Source of the DNA: an uncultured Campylobacter sp.
GTDB lineage: Bacteria; Campylobacterota; Campylobacteria; Campylobacterales; Campylobacteraceae
NCBI GenBank assembly: GCA_937990735.1
Contig: CALKQT010000008.1
Coordinates: forward strand, 1 to 44,521
Reading direction: 5' to 3'
Length of the DNA: 44,521 nt
Position numbers and translations under genes: made by a program. The notes beneath the pieces were generated by a model. The model ran no database searches, was not told the origin of the DNA, and saw only the letters and a list, made by a program, of their open reading frames with translations. Of the stretch, positions 1 through 8,340 are shown in pieces. How positions within the stretch are numbered: position 1 is the first letter of the stretch; the number at the start of each line of letters is the position of its first letter.

Positions 1-427
1 CCATAGTGTAGTTTTCTCTTGATTTATATAGATCAATATCTCTATATGTTTCCAATGCAGCTTCTAATATATTTAAAATATCTTGAAATTTTAAGGTTAA
101 AGTATATTTTGGTTTTAAACTTAAAAGTTGCCAAATTCTATGAAACTCATTCGGTATTTTTGTTTTATTGATTTTACAACTTTCATCTAAAATAGCTTCG
201 ATATATTTTCCATCATAATATAAAACCCAAATAGATTTAGAAAGCAATGCTCTATCATAATTTGGATCAGGAAAGCGATAAATTTTTAAAAGCCAACAAT
301 CTAATTGCCTATCTATTGTAAAATTTAGATTTGGCAACTTTGCTCCATAATTATACTTACCATATAGAGCACTCAATCCATACTTCTCATCATCCTCTTT
401 GGTTATGATTGCGTTTTCAAACGCCAT
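1..427 (-). CDS. Hypothetical protein, partial (C-terminus beyond left edge)
   Basis: An open frame runs from ATG at 425-427 to the left edge without a stop, giving about 142 visible residues starting MAFENAIITKEDDEKYGLSA. A strong ribosome site (AGGAGG, four bases before the ATG) supports this start. The protein is acidic to neutral with many Tyr, Leu and Lys, and has no signal peptide or membrane segment. I do not recognise the family. Its codons end mostly in A or T (TTA, AAA, ATA), unlike the GC-rich third positions of the genes to the right. This suggests recent acquisition or a cargo gene. Confidence 0.75.
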   Translation of the reverse strand, partial: MAFENAIITKEDDEKYGLSALYGKYNYGAKLPNLNFTIDRQLDCWLLKIYRFPDPNYDRALLSKSIWVLYYDGKYIEAILDESCKINKTKIPNEFHRIWQLLSLKPKYTLTLKFQDILNILEAALETYRDIDLYKSRENYTM

Positions 428-740
428 CGCTTCCTCCTAAAATTTTAATTCGATTATACCCTCGATAATTTATGCTAGCCTTATGCTCTCATAAATGTAT
501 CGTGAGTATGAAATTTTTAAGTTCGCACCATAGTAAGGCTCATAGAGATGCAATTGTAAGGGTTTTTGTCGATACTTTTCGTTTACGAGCTGGCGAGTAA
601 GAAGCGTATAAACTTAAGTTGCGGGCGGTTGGTTTAATATAGTCTGATAGATGAAATTTTAAATCGAGAATTCTGGTAAATTTTAAATCTAAAAGCCGAT
701 AAATTTAATAAACACTTCACAAAAATTTCGTCAAAATTTC
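428..740. other. Intergenic stretch, no gene seen
   Basis: About 310 bp between the edge gene and the fcc terminator. Every frame is broken by stops. It holds several AAATTT-type hexamers (for example around 653-700) but no tRNA fold, coding region or long repeat that I can support. Confidence 0.5.
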
Positions 741-780
741 AAAAATCCCGTCAAGGTCTCAGCTAAACCTCGGCGGAATT
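741..780 (-). terminator. Rho-independent terminator of the fcc operon
   Basis: Read on the minus strand, the arm at 767-780 (AATTCCGCCGAGGT) pairs with the arm at 744-757 (ACCTTGACGGGATT). The stem has 14 positions with one mismatch and two G-U pairs, around a 9-nt loop. A run of five T follows at 745-741. It lies 34 bp past the fccC stop codon. Confidence 0.65.
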
Positions 781-814
781 TTGAAATTTAGAAATTCTAG
801 GATTTCAAGCAGCG

Positions 815-1486
815 TTATTTCTTCGCGCTAGAAGCGTCCATAAAGGCCTGCTCTTCGGCGCTTGGTTTATACTCGTCGCCGAAAAATTCCTTCTTCGCCT
901 TGATCTTTTCCTGCATCATCTTCTTTTCGTAAATTTTATACGTCGGTCGCCAGTACTCTAGGTAGTTGCGAAGCCCAATGCCGTGTCCTGCGCTTACGTG
1001 GCAGCTCGCGCATTTGAGCTCGCGCTCGGTGCCTAGGAGCTTTTTGTAGTGCGCGTGCATGCGTTGCGCCTGCTCGGAGGTGATCTTGCTGTCGATCACG
1101 GTGGCGTGGCAGCTCGTGCAGCCGTTGTCAAACACATAGTGCTCGCGGTTTTCGCGCCTTTTATTCCAATCAAATTTTTCGGGCTCGTCGAAGAAGTGCG
1201 AGTAGCCCTCCAGCACGCCGTTTTTGGCCTTTTGATAGACGTATTTTACGATATTGTCGTGCGGTAGGTGACAATCGACGCATTTGGCTTTGACGCCGGT
1301 TTTGCCCTTGCCCGAGTGGACGTCGTCTTGATAGGCGATCACCATCGGATCCATCTCGTGGCAGACGTCGCAGAATTTATCGGTGCTTGTTTGCTCAAGC
1401 GCGTAATGCACCGGCACGACGACGAAAAACCCTATAATGCCGCTTATTAAGATGATAAGCGCTAGCAATTTTTTAGAAATTCTCAT
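815..1486 (-). CDS. fccC: NapC/NirT-family tetraheme cytochrome c (FccC)
   Basis: Membrane-anchored quinol dehydrogenase of the NapC/NirT family, expected to pass electrons from menaquinol to the periplasmic tetraheme partner encoded just upstream. The 223-residue protein has one N-terminal membrane anchor (about residues 5-25) followed by four CxxCH heme sites: CDVCH, CVDCH, CTSCH and CASCH. I place the start at the ATG at 1484-1486, which overlaps the upstream stop as ATGA, rather than at an in-frame Met 28 codons earlier that would put cytochrome-unlike residues before the anchor. The gene order flavoprotein-tetraheme-NapC type is that of Wolinella succinogenes fccABC, the basis for the symbol. 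Last gene of the operon. Confidence 0.88.
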   Translation of the reverse strand: MRISKKLLALIILISGIIGFFVVVPVHYALEQTSTDKFCDVCHEMDPMVIAYQDDVHSGKGKTGVKAKCVDCHLPHDNIVKYVYQKAKNGVLEGYSHFFDEPEKFDWNKRRENREHYVFDNGCTSCHATVIDSKITSEQAQRMHAHYKKLLGTERELKCASCHVSAGHGIGLRNYLEYWRPTYKIYEKKMMQEKIKAKKEFFGDEYKPSAEEQAFMDASSAKK

Positions 1487-1914
1487 GGTGTTACCCCCAT
1501 CCATTGCGGCACTTCGTGCTCGTGGCATTCGGTACACATATTCGTAGATGCCTTGTGCTCGTTGTGGCATTCGTCGCAGTATAGCGTAGGACCGTCGTGG
1601 ACGGAGTTATGCGGATTAGCCTTGAGCGTATCCATAAATTTAAGCCTCAAAGCGAGCTGCTTTTTGTCGCCGTGGCAGCTGATACAGCCCTTGTCGCCGA
1701 TACTTTTAAATTTAGATGGATCGCTTCCTTGATTTATGTGGCAATCGACGCAGTCAAACGACAAATGCTCGTGATGAGGTTTGATTTTGTATTTTGCCCG
1801 AAGCTCATCTGAAACGACTATGTCCGTGGCGTTGGCGTCATTAGCGCTCGGCGCGCCGAACAAAGTCGCGATGATACAGCACAGAAACAGCGCCGTAAAA
1901 CTGAAATTTTTCAT
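1483..1914 (-). CDS. fccB: Periplasmic tetraheme cytochrome c (FccB)
   Basis: A 143-residue exported small tetraheme cytochrome. A signal peptide covers about residues 1-28, and four CxxCH sites follow (CVDCH, CISCH, CDECH, CTECH) with additional His residues that can serve as distal ligands. It resembles the N-terminal heme domain of Shewanella flavocytochrome c fumarate reductase, which here is a separate polypeptide. Its likely role is to relay electrons from the NapC-type protein (4-bp overlap downstream) to the flavoprotein encoded 84 bp upstream. The substrate of the complex is not set by this subunit. Confidence 0.87.
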   Translation of the reverse strand: MKNFSFTALFLCCIIATLFGAPSANDANATDIVVSDELRAKYKIKPHHEHLSFDCVDCHINQGSDPSKFKSIGDKGCISCHGDKKQLALRLKFMDTLKANPHNSVHDGPTLYCDECHNEHKASTNMCTECHEHEVPQWMGVTP

Positions 1915-1998
1915 TTACAACCTTTTAGAAAACTGCCTTGCAGACTCGCTTTCGCTAACCAAGCAAGGCTTAAAAGAGCTTGCGCCCCGACTAACTAA

Positions 1999-3540
1999 CT
2001 AAGCGATCTGCTCGCCCGCGATCATTCCGAAAACTATGCAGTCGGTAATCGCGACGGTGCCTAAGCGGCTCGCGCCGTGAGTTCCGCCCGTGATCTCGCC
2101 TGCAGCCCAAAGTCCAGGGATCGGCTTATTCGTCTTAGATGATAAGACCTCGGCTTTGGTGTTGATCTTTAGGCCACCCATCGTGTGGTGAGGCTTCGGC
2201 GAGAGGCGGATGACGTAGAAAGGTCCCGTTTCGTTGATCTCGCTAAGCGCGCTTTCTTGCTTGCCGAACTCGTCTTTTTTGGCTTTGACGCCTTCGTTGT
2301 ATTTTTTTACGCTCTCCTTTAAAGCATCCGCAGGCACGCCGTATTTACTAGCGATCTCATCTAGGCTTGCGCATTCGCCTACTAGCTTGCCGCTTGCCAT
2401 GCCCTTGGAAATCACCTCTTCGCTTAGGTCTTTAAACGCCATTTTGGTGTCGGCAAATGTTATCGGATAGGCTTTTGGATCCTCGCGTAAAATTTTAAAC
2501 TCCGCGTCCGCGCGGGTCTTGCGATCTGCAAGCTCGTTCATAAAGCGCTTGCCCGTACGCACGTCCACGGCAATACCGTATTTAAAGGTGCCTTGCTGAG
2601 TTAGGATCGGAGCGGTGCCGAAGCCCTTCTCATCGGGGCTTGCCCACGGACCAAACTGGATCCAATCTACCTGCACCGGATACGCGCCGATCTCGAATGC
2701 TTTTAGCAGCGCACCCGCAGTCGCTCCCGGATGGTTGGTGCTATCGACATCGTCGGGGATGCGCGGATCTTGAAGCTTGCGGAAAATTTTATCGCGGCAA
2801 AATCCGCCCGCTGCGAGTACTACGCCTTTTTTGGCTTTGAGCGTCTTTTTTGTGCCGCTGGTGTTTTCAAGATCGTCGCTATAGAGATTTGGATCAAATT
2901 TATACTCCTCGCGGATTACGACACCCGCCACGCGATCACCGTCCATTACGAAATCATCAAATTTCGCGCGGCGGCGAAGCTCGCAGCCCTTATCTTTTAG
3001 CGCTTCAAATTTTTCAAGCATCGGCTGGATATAGCCAGAGCCGCTATCATTTGTAGTTAGCATCGAGCGCGCGACGCTGTGTCCGCCGAAGTGCGCGCAG
3101 TGATCCATTTTAAATTGCACGCCGTTATCTACGAGGAATTTAAACGCGTCTAAGCCGCGATCGGCTAAGGTGCCCAAAAGCTCTGGGTGGTTGATACCAA
3201 GTCCTGCTTTTAGACAGTCATTCATAAATAGCTCTTTGCTGTCTTTGATGCCCGTTTTTTCCTGCACTGGGTTCATCGGCACGCTCATACCGCCGCCGTT
3301 GATGACGGAGTTTCCGCCTATACGGCCCATCTTTTCGAGGATTAGCACTTTATTGCCTTTTTGCGCCGCTTTTAAGCCTGCCGCAAGCCCCGCAAAGCCG
3401 CTGCCGATGATGATTACATCCCACTCCTCGTCAAATTTGACATCCTTTGCGTCCACCGCGCTTGCTTGCGCATTTACCGCGCCGAGTGCGAGTGCACCGG
3501 CTCCTACCATACCCATTTTCAGTATGTCGCGTCTCTGCAT
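1999..3540 (-). CDS. fccA: Periplasmic flavocytochrome c-type reductase flavoprotein (FccA)
   Basis: A 513-residue FAD enzyme of the fumarate reductase/urocanate reductase/methacrylate reductase superfamily. The N-terminus carries a twin-arginine signal (RRDILK then a hydrophobic stretch ending near residue 28), so export is by Tat with FAD already bound. The nucleotide fold is GSGFAG near residue 47. Relative to Shewanella Fcc3, the proton-donor Arg (in LADRKT, about residue 340), a C-terminal His (PHHTMGG) and Arg (GASRLG) are kept. The His and Glu/Arg that bind the C4 carboxylate are replaced (WIQFGPWAS, ILTQQGTFKYG). The W. succinogenes homologue is linked to periplasmic methacrylate reductase activity in the literature, so a non-fumarate substrate fits. 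The start has the ribosome site AAAGGGG. Regulation is probably by the divergent LysR gene. Confidence 0.85.
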   Translation of the reverse strand: MQRRDILKMGMVGAGALALGAVNAQASAVDAKDVKFDEEWDVIIIGSGFAGLAAGLKAAQKGNKVLILEKMGRIGGNSVINGGGMSVPMNPVQEKTGIKDSKELFMNDCLKAGLGINHPELLGTLADRGLDAFKFLVDNGVQFKMDHCAHFGGHSVARSMLTTNDSGSGYIQPMLEKFEALKDKGCELRRRAKFDDFVMDGDRVAGVVIREEYKFDPNLYSDDLENTSGTKKTLKAKKGVVLAAGGFCRDKIFRKLQDPRIPDDVDSTNHPGATAGALLKAFEIGAYPVQVDWIQFGPWASPDEKGFGTAPILTQQGTFKYGIAVDVRTGKRFMNELADRKTRADAEFKILREDPKAYPITFADTKMAFKDLSEEVISKGMASGKLVGECASLDEIASKYGVPADALKESVKKYNEGVKAKKDEFGKQESALSEINETGPFYVIRLSPKPHHTMGGLKINTKAEVLSSKTNKPIPGLWAAGEITGGTHGASRLGTVAITDCIVFGMIAGEQIA

Positions 3541-3589
3541 ATTTGCCCCTTTACTTAGAGATTTTTTAACCTTAAAGATTAATATCGTA

Positions 3590-3618
3590 ATTTTATATTA
3601 AATCTTTATGTAAGTCAA
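3590..3618 (-). promoter_or_regulatory. Candidate sigma70 promoter for fccABC
   Basis: On the minus strand, TTGACT (3618-3613) is followed 17 nt later by TAAAAT (3595-3590), a good match to -35 and -10 boxes. The predicted leader to the fccA ATG is about 43 nt. It lies in the 140-bp gap shared with the divergent LysR gene, so the regulator could act on both promoters. Confidence 0.55.
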
Positions 3619-3631
3619 ATGTTATTTGGTA

Positions 3632-3637
3632 TATAAT
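3632..3637 (+). promoter_or_regulatory. -10 box of the LysR regulator gene
   Basis: A perfect TATAAT lies 43 bp before the regulator's ATG, with no clear -35, as is common in Campylobacter. The -10 is about 14 bp from the -35 of the divergent fcc promoter, so binding here could couple autoregulation with fcc control. Confidence 0.5.
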
Positions 3638-3680
3638 TTAATAGCTAGAGGCTATAAATTTCAACCGAAAGGGGCAAAAT

Positions 3681-4592
3681 ATGAGCTTGCGACATATGGA
3701 ATTTGCGGTAAAAATTTCGGAGCTTAAAAGCTTTACAAAGGCGGCGAGCGAGCTTGGAATCGCGCAGCCGTCGCTTTCAAAGAGCATTATGCTTTTAGAA
3801 AAGGAGCTTGGGATCGAAATTTTCGATAGAAAAAACGGCCTTGAGCTTACCTATGCGGGCGAAATTTACATCGCTAGAGCGAAAAATATGCTTAGGCTCA
3901 ATAAGGAGCTAAATAACGAAATACGCGGGCTTTCGTCGATCAAGACGGGTAAGCTCGTAATCGGCGCGACCTCGACCAGCTTTAAATTTATCGAAAAGAT
4001 CATCGCGATGTTTTATAGCAGGTTTTCCAAAGCCGATATCAGGGTCATGCACGCTCACTCCGAACCCGCGCTTATCGAGATGCTAAAAAGCGGCGAGCTT
4101 GATATCGTCTATGCCGCGCACTTCGGCGAGCTTTCTGCGGAGGGGCTTGAGTGCGAATTTATAAAAAAGCGCAGGCTGCTTCTAAGCGTATGCTCCTCTC
4201 ACCCGGCTGTTTCGCGAGCGAGTATAAATTCTACCGAGAAATACCCTAAAATCGCACTTAGCGAGTTCAAATCCGATAAATTTTCAATCAGCAGTAAAAT
4301 TTTAAAAAGCGAATCGAACTTTAAAAAGATCTTTGAAAACGCGGGTTTTATGCCTCAAATTTTCTGCGACACCTCATATCTGTACGTGGCTAACGCGATG
4401 GTCGCGGCGGGGCTTTGCGTGAGCTTTAGCTTCGCGCGGTACATTTTTGAGACGCAGAAGGACTACATCACGCTCTTTGACGTCGCGGATGAGCCGCTTT
4501 TGGACGTGTCGTTTTCGGTCGTGTATAAAAAGCCATCCAAGCTCGCAAAGGAATTTATAAAGATGATAAAAGCGGGCAAAAGCGGCGAGTAG
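3681..4592 (+). CDS. LysR-family transcriptional regulator
   Basis: A 303-residue LysR-type regulator. The N-terminal winged helix-turn-helix (residues 1-60) has the family pattern (FTKAASELGIAQPSLSKSI, then LEKELGIEIFDR). The rest is the co-inducer-binding domain. It is divergent from fccA with 140 bp between the starts, the classic arrangement for a LysR protein controlling its neighbour. Its effector is probably the substrate of that reductase, but this is inference from position. Ribosome site GAAAGGGG lies 6-7 nt before the ATG. It is one of few plus-strand genes here. Confidence 0.88.
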   Translation: MSLRHMEFAVKISELKSFTKAASELGIAQPSLSKSIMLLEKELGIEIFDRKNGLELTYAGEIYIARAKNMLRLNKELNNEIRGLSSIKTGKLVIGATSTSFKFIEKIIAMFYSRFSKADIRVMHAHSEPALIEMLKSGELDIVYAAHFGELSAEGLECEFIKKRRLLLSVCSSHPAVSRASINSTEKYPKIALSEFKSDKFSISSKILKSESNFKKIFENAGFMPQIFCDTSYLYVANAMVAAGLCVSFSFARYIFETQKDYITLFDVADEPLLDVSFSVVYKKPSKLAKEFIKMIKAGKSGE

Positions 4593-4898
4593 GGCGGTCT
4601 GCGGCGTGCAAATTTAAATTTAATAACGCGCCGCAAAGGTTTAAATAATAGCGCGCCGCGAGGCGCTACGGCCAAAAGGCTTTTAAAATTTCATCTTGCA
4701 ATTTTGCTTTTTAAATTTAAGCTCGCAGCTTGCTTGGTCGAAATTTTATCTAAAATTTTTATTTCGCGCTAATCGGTTAAATTTTATCTTGCGTCACGAC
4801 AAGCTAAATTTTATCTCGCGGCGAGTTAGATTAAATTTCATCCGCTGTGGCTGTGTAAATTTACGGCGCGCTCTTTTGCAAATTTATCTGCAAGCAGG
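4593..4898. repeat. AAATTT-rich intergenic block with 23-27 bp units
   Basis: Non-coding gap between convergent genes. By eye it holds 11 AAATTT hexamers in about 350 bp, where about 0.1 is expected at this base composition. The last six start at 4741, 4779, 4806, 4833, 4857 and 4880. Several continue as AAATTTTATC or AAATTTCATC followed by a GC-rich spacer, giving a degenerate tandem of 23-27 bp units. No gene is visible. Confidence 0.75.
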
Positions 4899-4932
4899 CA
4901 AAGAGCGCCTATTTAGTACTTTTGGCTCTTTG
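4899..4932. terminator. Possible bidirectional terminator between lysR and the APE cluster
   Basis: A perfect 8-bp inverted repeat, CAAAGAGC (4899-4906) and GCTCTTTG (4925-4932), with an 18-nt loop lies between the two convergent 3' ends. Neither side has a clean T run, so termination is only a possibility. Confidence 0.35.
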
Positions 4933-4941
4933 GCTCCCGCT

Positions 4942-7077
4942 TTAGCTTTTCTTGCTCGCCGCCAAAACTTGCGCCAAGATCGCTGCTAACGCGATATTCA
5001 GGCTGACGCAGAGCCCAAACAGCGCCACTGCTTTAGTGGAGCTGAAAGCGAGCGTAAAAAAAGAGATTATGCTGGTTAAAGACGCGAGCGTGATGCCGAA
5101 AATTTTATCGTTAAGCGCCATTTTATCGTTGTTTGCAAAGATCATATAATCGATCCCCACGGCGCCTGATAGGATCAGCGCAAAGATCGCAAAAATATTT
5201 ACGCTCACGCCGAATGCGCTAAGCAGGGCAAGCACGGCTAAATTTGACGCAAAGACGGAGATGACGATGAGCCATGCCGTTCGCGCACCGAAAAACGCCC
5301 ACAGCAGCGCGAGGGCAAGGGCGTACGCGGCGCATTTTAGATACAAGGCGTTGATTTTGATCTGCGAAAACGCCTCGCTTATGGCGCTTCGCATGTTTAG
5401 ATGCAGCGAGCCCATCTGCGCGGCAAGCTCGCTAACGGCTGCTTTATCGTGCACGCCGCGCAAAAAAGCGATATGCGGATCTATGCTCGGCATCGCGGCA
5501 AAAAGAATGGAGCTTCTGGCCTGCTCATAGCTTAAAATGGGCGCTTCTGCAATCTTGGCAAAGTTTGCATCCACGAGTTCGCGGCTGAGCCCGAGATTTA
5601 AAAATGCGCTTCTATCGTAGTTTGCAAAGGCTTGCTTGATAAAGCTCTGCGTGGCGGGATCCAAAATCGGCGCGCCCACGTATGAGTCCGCAAGACCACG
5701 CGCTACGACCTCTTTGGCTACCGCGCTCGCGTTGTTGCCTACGATAAGATCAAAGCTGGAGCCGCCGATGCTTGCTAGCTTAGCGCTCATCGCGATTAGG
5801 TTTTTATCCAAGCTCGCGTATTCGCTGACATCGTCCTTAAGCTCCATTTTAAAATACAAAAACGCAAGCAGCGCCGCGCAAATGATGGCGAGCGCTTTAA
5901 AGCTTAAGTTTATCTTGCAAAGCGCCTTTGCGTAGAGCTCAAGAGCTTTTGCAAAGATAGGAGTAGGGCAAAATTCCGCTCCTTCAAGAAGCAGCGGCAG
6001 GGCGAAGTAGCTAAAGCAAAACGCCCCCGCAAGTGCGGCTATAGCAAAGATCGCGATCTCTTTGAGCAGAAAAAACGGGCTAAATAAAAATACGAAGTAG
6101 CCTCCGGCCGTGATGAAAAACCCTAGAAGCAGGATGTTTCGCATGCTTTTTATCGAGCGAGCTTCGATTTTGCGCGCGATATTTGCGCCCAGCCAGTGCA
6201 CCGCGTAATCCAACATCAGCCCGATTAGGCTCGTCGAAACCACGGCGCTTAGGATGTGGATCGAGCCGCGGATCGCCATCGTGGTGGCTACGCCGCAGGC
6301 GAGCCCGAAAAGCGCGGGCAGCAGCAGGCAGAAGATCCGTGCGCGCGAAAATGCCGCCAGCAGCAGCGCCGCGCACAGGCTAAGCGAAACGGCGCCCGCG
6401 ACGGAGCTTTCGCGCACGCCTGCGCTTTTGCCCAATGCGCTAAAAAGGGCGGTACCGGAGATTAAAATTTTGCTCTTTTGTGCCTCGCGCACCAGAGCGC
6501 TAAGCGCGTCGTCGTTTGCTTTCGGAGCGAGCCTAGCCGTAGCGAAGTAGTGTGGCGCGCCGTCAATGGTCGTAATAAAGCGGTTTTGCGCTGGATCGAG
6601 CTTGATCGCGCCGCGAGTGCCGAGGCGCGAGTGAAGGCTGAGTGAGAAAAAATCCTGCGAGAGGCTAAGCGGGCGAAATTTTGAGTAAAGCTCACGCGCG
6701 CTACGCTCAAAAAAGGCCTGCGGATCGCTTTTTAAAAGCTCCACGCTCGCATCGTCTAGCATCGCGGGCGCAAAGTGCGCAAGCTCGCTCTGATACACGC
6801 TCGCGTCCTTTACCTCATAGGTTATGCTCTCAAAAAGCCCGCTTTTTTGCATATCCGCAATGAATGCGTCAAAGCTCGCTTTCTCCGCGCTTGCGACGAT
6901 GATTTGCCTCGCGATCTCGCGGTTGAAATCCTCGACGCTTTGTTTCTGCTCGCCCGAAATTTCAATACCGCTTAGCTCGTAAAAATCGGAATTTACGCGG
7001 TTTAAATTTAACGCTATAAAGGCGCAAAGCGCGATAAAAATCGCGCCGAATGCCGCTAAAATTGCGCTTTTACTCAT
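4942..7077 (-). CDS. MMPL/RND-type exporter of the APE cluster (ApeM-like)
   Basis: A 711-residue membrane transporter of the RND/MMPL superfamily. It has an N-terminal helix, a large periplasmic loop, a block of helices (about residues 225-400), a second periplasmic loop and a final block of helices including GVSVNIFAIFALILSGAVGIDYMIF. The GIDYM-type motif in the fourth helix of each half is typical (GLMLDYAVHW in the first half). In APE clusters this protein is thought to move the lipid-linked polyene out of the inner membrane. The start overlaps the upstream lolA-like gene by 8 bp. It is the last gene of the cluster. Confidence 0.82.
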   Translation of the reverse strand: MSKSAILAAFGAIFIALCAFIALNLNRVNSDFYELSGIEISGEQKQSVEDFNREIARQIIVASAEKASFDAFIADMQKSGLFESITYEVKDASVYQSELAHFAPAMLDDASVELLKSDPQAFFERSARELYSKFRPLSLSQDFFSLSLHSRLGTRGAIKLDPAQNRFITTIDGAPHYFATARLAPKANDDALSALVREAQKSKILISGTALFSALGKSAGVRESSVAGAVSLSLCAALLLAAFSRARIFCLLLPALFGLACGVATTMAIRGSIHILSAVVSTSLIGLMLDYAVHWLGANIARKIEARSIKSMRNILLLGFFITAGGYFVFLFSPFFLLKEIAIFAIAALAGAFCFSYFALPLLLEGAEFCPTPIFAKALELYAKALCKINLSFKALAIICAALLAFLYFKMELKDDVSEYASLDKNLIAMSAKLASIGGSSFDLIVGNNASAVAKEVVARGLADSYVGAPILDPATQSFIKQAFANYDRSAFLNLGLSRELVDANFAKIAEAPILSYEQARSSILFAAMPSIDPHIAFLRGVHDKAAVSELAAQMGSLHLNMRSAISEAFSQIKINALYLKCAAYALALALLWAFFGARTAWLIVISVFASNLAVLALLSAFGVSVNIFAIFALILSGAVGIDYMIFANNDKMALNDKIFGITLASLTSIISFFTLAFSSTKAVALFGLCVSLNIALAAILAQVLAASKKS

Positions 7078-7597
7078 CTAAGCTCACGACGCCTGAAAAT
7101 ACGTTTTCGCTCACGTCGCCGTTAGCGCTGCTGATCCGCAGCACTCTGACGTAGGCGCCGCCCTCGATCACGATATTTTTAAAGATATTTTGCAGCATCC
7201 CCTTAGGGCTTAGCTCGGCGCGCCACGCATCTTTGCTGCCGCTTAGCGCGATCGAGAAATTTTTGCTAAGCCGCGCTACGTCCAGGCGCGAGATCGCTAA
7301 AAAGGTGTCCTTATCAAAAAGCGAATCGGCGCTTTTAACCCACGCTTCGCCGCTACGCTCAAAAACGCCGTCCGCGCCGATTTTTAGCTCGCTTCGCACC
7401 GGCTTTAGCGTCGTCCAAAACAGCTCGCCACCTTTGATCCTAAACTCGCCGCTGCTTCGCACGGGCTCGGCAAAGCCCTCGATGCTGAGCGTTTCGCTAA
7501 ATTTGCCGCCGATATTGTCGGTCTTAAGCGCCAGATCGCTTACTTCAAGCGCGCCCGCAAGCCCCAAAATCGCCAAAAATAAAGCTAAAATTTTCAT
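7070..7597 (-). CDS. LolA-like periplasmic carrier of the APE cluster (ApeL-like)
   Basis: A 175-residue exported protein: signal peptide of about 16 residues (MKILALFLAILGLAGA), then a beta-rich domain whose pattern (TLSIEGFAEPVRSSGEFRI, LFWTTLKPVRSELKI) matches the LolA-like outer membrane carrier proteins of APE clusters. It probably shuttles the lipidic pigment across the periplasm together with the MMPL exporter, whose gene overlaps its 3' end. Ribosome site AAAGGA precedes the ATG by five bases. Family placement rests on context as well as sequence. Confidence 0.72.
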   Translation of the reverse strand: MKILALFLAILGLAGALEVSDLALKTDNIGGKFSETLSIEGFAEPVRSSGEFRIKGGELFWTTLKPVRSELKIGADGVFERSGEAWVKSADSLFDKDTFLAISRLDVARLSKNFSIALSGSKDAWRAELSPKGMLQNIFKNIVIEGGAYVRVLRISSANGDVSENVFSGVVSLDE

Positions 7598-7630
7598 CGT
7601 AGTCCTTTAAATTTTATGCTCGCTAAAATT

Positions 7631-8158
7631 TCATTGCCCGTTATCGCCATTTAAAATTTCATTTGCCGAGGCGTTTTGAGAGCGCTCTTGCTCGGATGCG
7701 GCTTTGCTCGCTATTGAAATTTTATCTGCCGCCGAAATTTTACCTGCGGAATTTTTCTCTGCTAAAATTTTATCCGCGCACGCCCTTAACTGCGGCGGTA
7801 TCTCATACAGCGTCCTTTTGGAATCAAGCTCCACCGCAGCTTGCGACGTGGTTGCCTTGGCTAAGAGCGCGCCTGATGGGCTTTTGATGCGGTAGGAAAA
7901 TTTTATTATCGTGTCGCATTCAAGCAGCTCGATGCTTACCGCAACCTCGTCGTCAAAAAGTATCGGCGCGATAAATTTAAACTCCATTTTGATAATGGGA
8001 TATATAAATCCATCGTCTCTCATCTGCATATATGTGTAGCCCGCGTCGCGCCAAAACTCGCATCTAGCGTCCTCGCATAGCTTTACGTAGTTGCCGTGCC
8101 ACATCACGCCCATCGGATCGGCGTCGTAAAATCTGGCGCGAAATTTATACTCTTTCAT
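7631..8158 (-). CDS. apeK: Hotdog-fold acyl thioesterase of the APE cluster (ApeK)
   Basis: YbgC/4-hydroxybenzoyl-CoA thioesterase family. The N-terminus has the family signature (FYDADPMGVMWHGNYVK) with the catalytic Asp and the HGNY motif. The fold ends near residue 130. In APE synthesis this enzyme hydrolyses acyl-ACP, as editing or release. The last 40 or so residues form an added hydrophilic tail with AGKISAADKIS and NEILNG, made by AAATTT-containing DNA. The tail is unlike a normal family C-terminus. The gene lies 138 bp downstream of the LpxL-like gene. Confidence 0.82.
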   Translation of the reverse strand: MKEYKFRARFYDADPMGVMWHGNYVKLCEDARCEFWRDAGYTYMQMRDDGFIYPIIKMEFKFIAPILFDDEVAVSIELLECDTIIKFSYRIKSPSGALLAKATTSQAAVELDSKRTLYEIPPQLRACADKILAEKNSAGKISAADKISIASKAASEQERSQNASANEILNGDNGQ

Positions 8159-8226
8159 TCCTCTCTCCGCTATGAAATTTTTCGTCTTGCGAGGCGGATT
8201 TTGCGGCGGCTAAATTTGAATTATCT

Positions 8227-8340
8227 AAATTTAGCGCAGTATCCGAGTCCGCCGTACTTTTCAAATTTGACGCGGCATTCGAACTCGTCGTGTCATTTAA
8301 TCCGCTGCGCCATTTAAATTTGACGCAGTATCCGTGCTCG
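8227..8340. repeat. Three degenerate AAATTTGACGC repeats across a gene end
   Basis: AAATTT starts at 8227, 8263 and 8316. Each is followed by a similar segment (AGCGCAGTATCCGAG, GACGCGGCATTCGAA, GACGCAGTATCCGTG). The first two are exactly 36 bp apart. The array begins inside the tail of the upstream acyltransferase gene and continues past its stop into the gap before apeK. Confidence 0.65.

Noticed and set aside
1999..3540. Fumarate reductase as the literal function of the flavoprotein
   Set aside because: Key carboxylate-binding residues of true periplasmic fumarate reductases are missing, so I name only the family.
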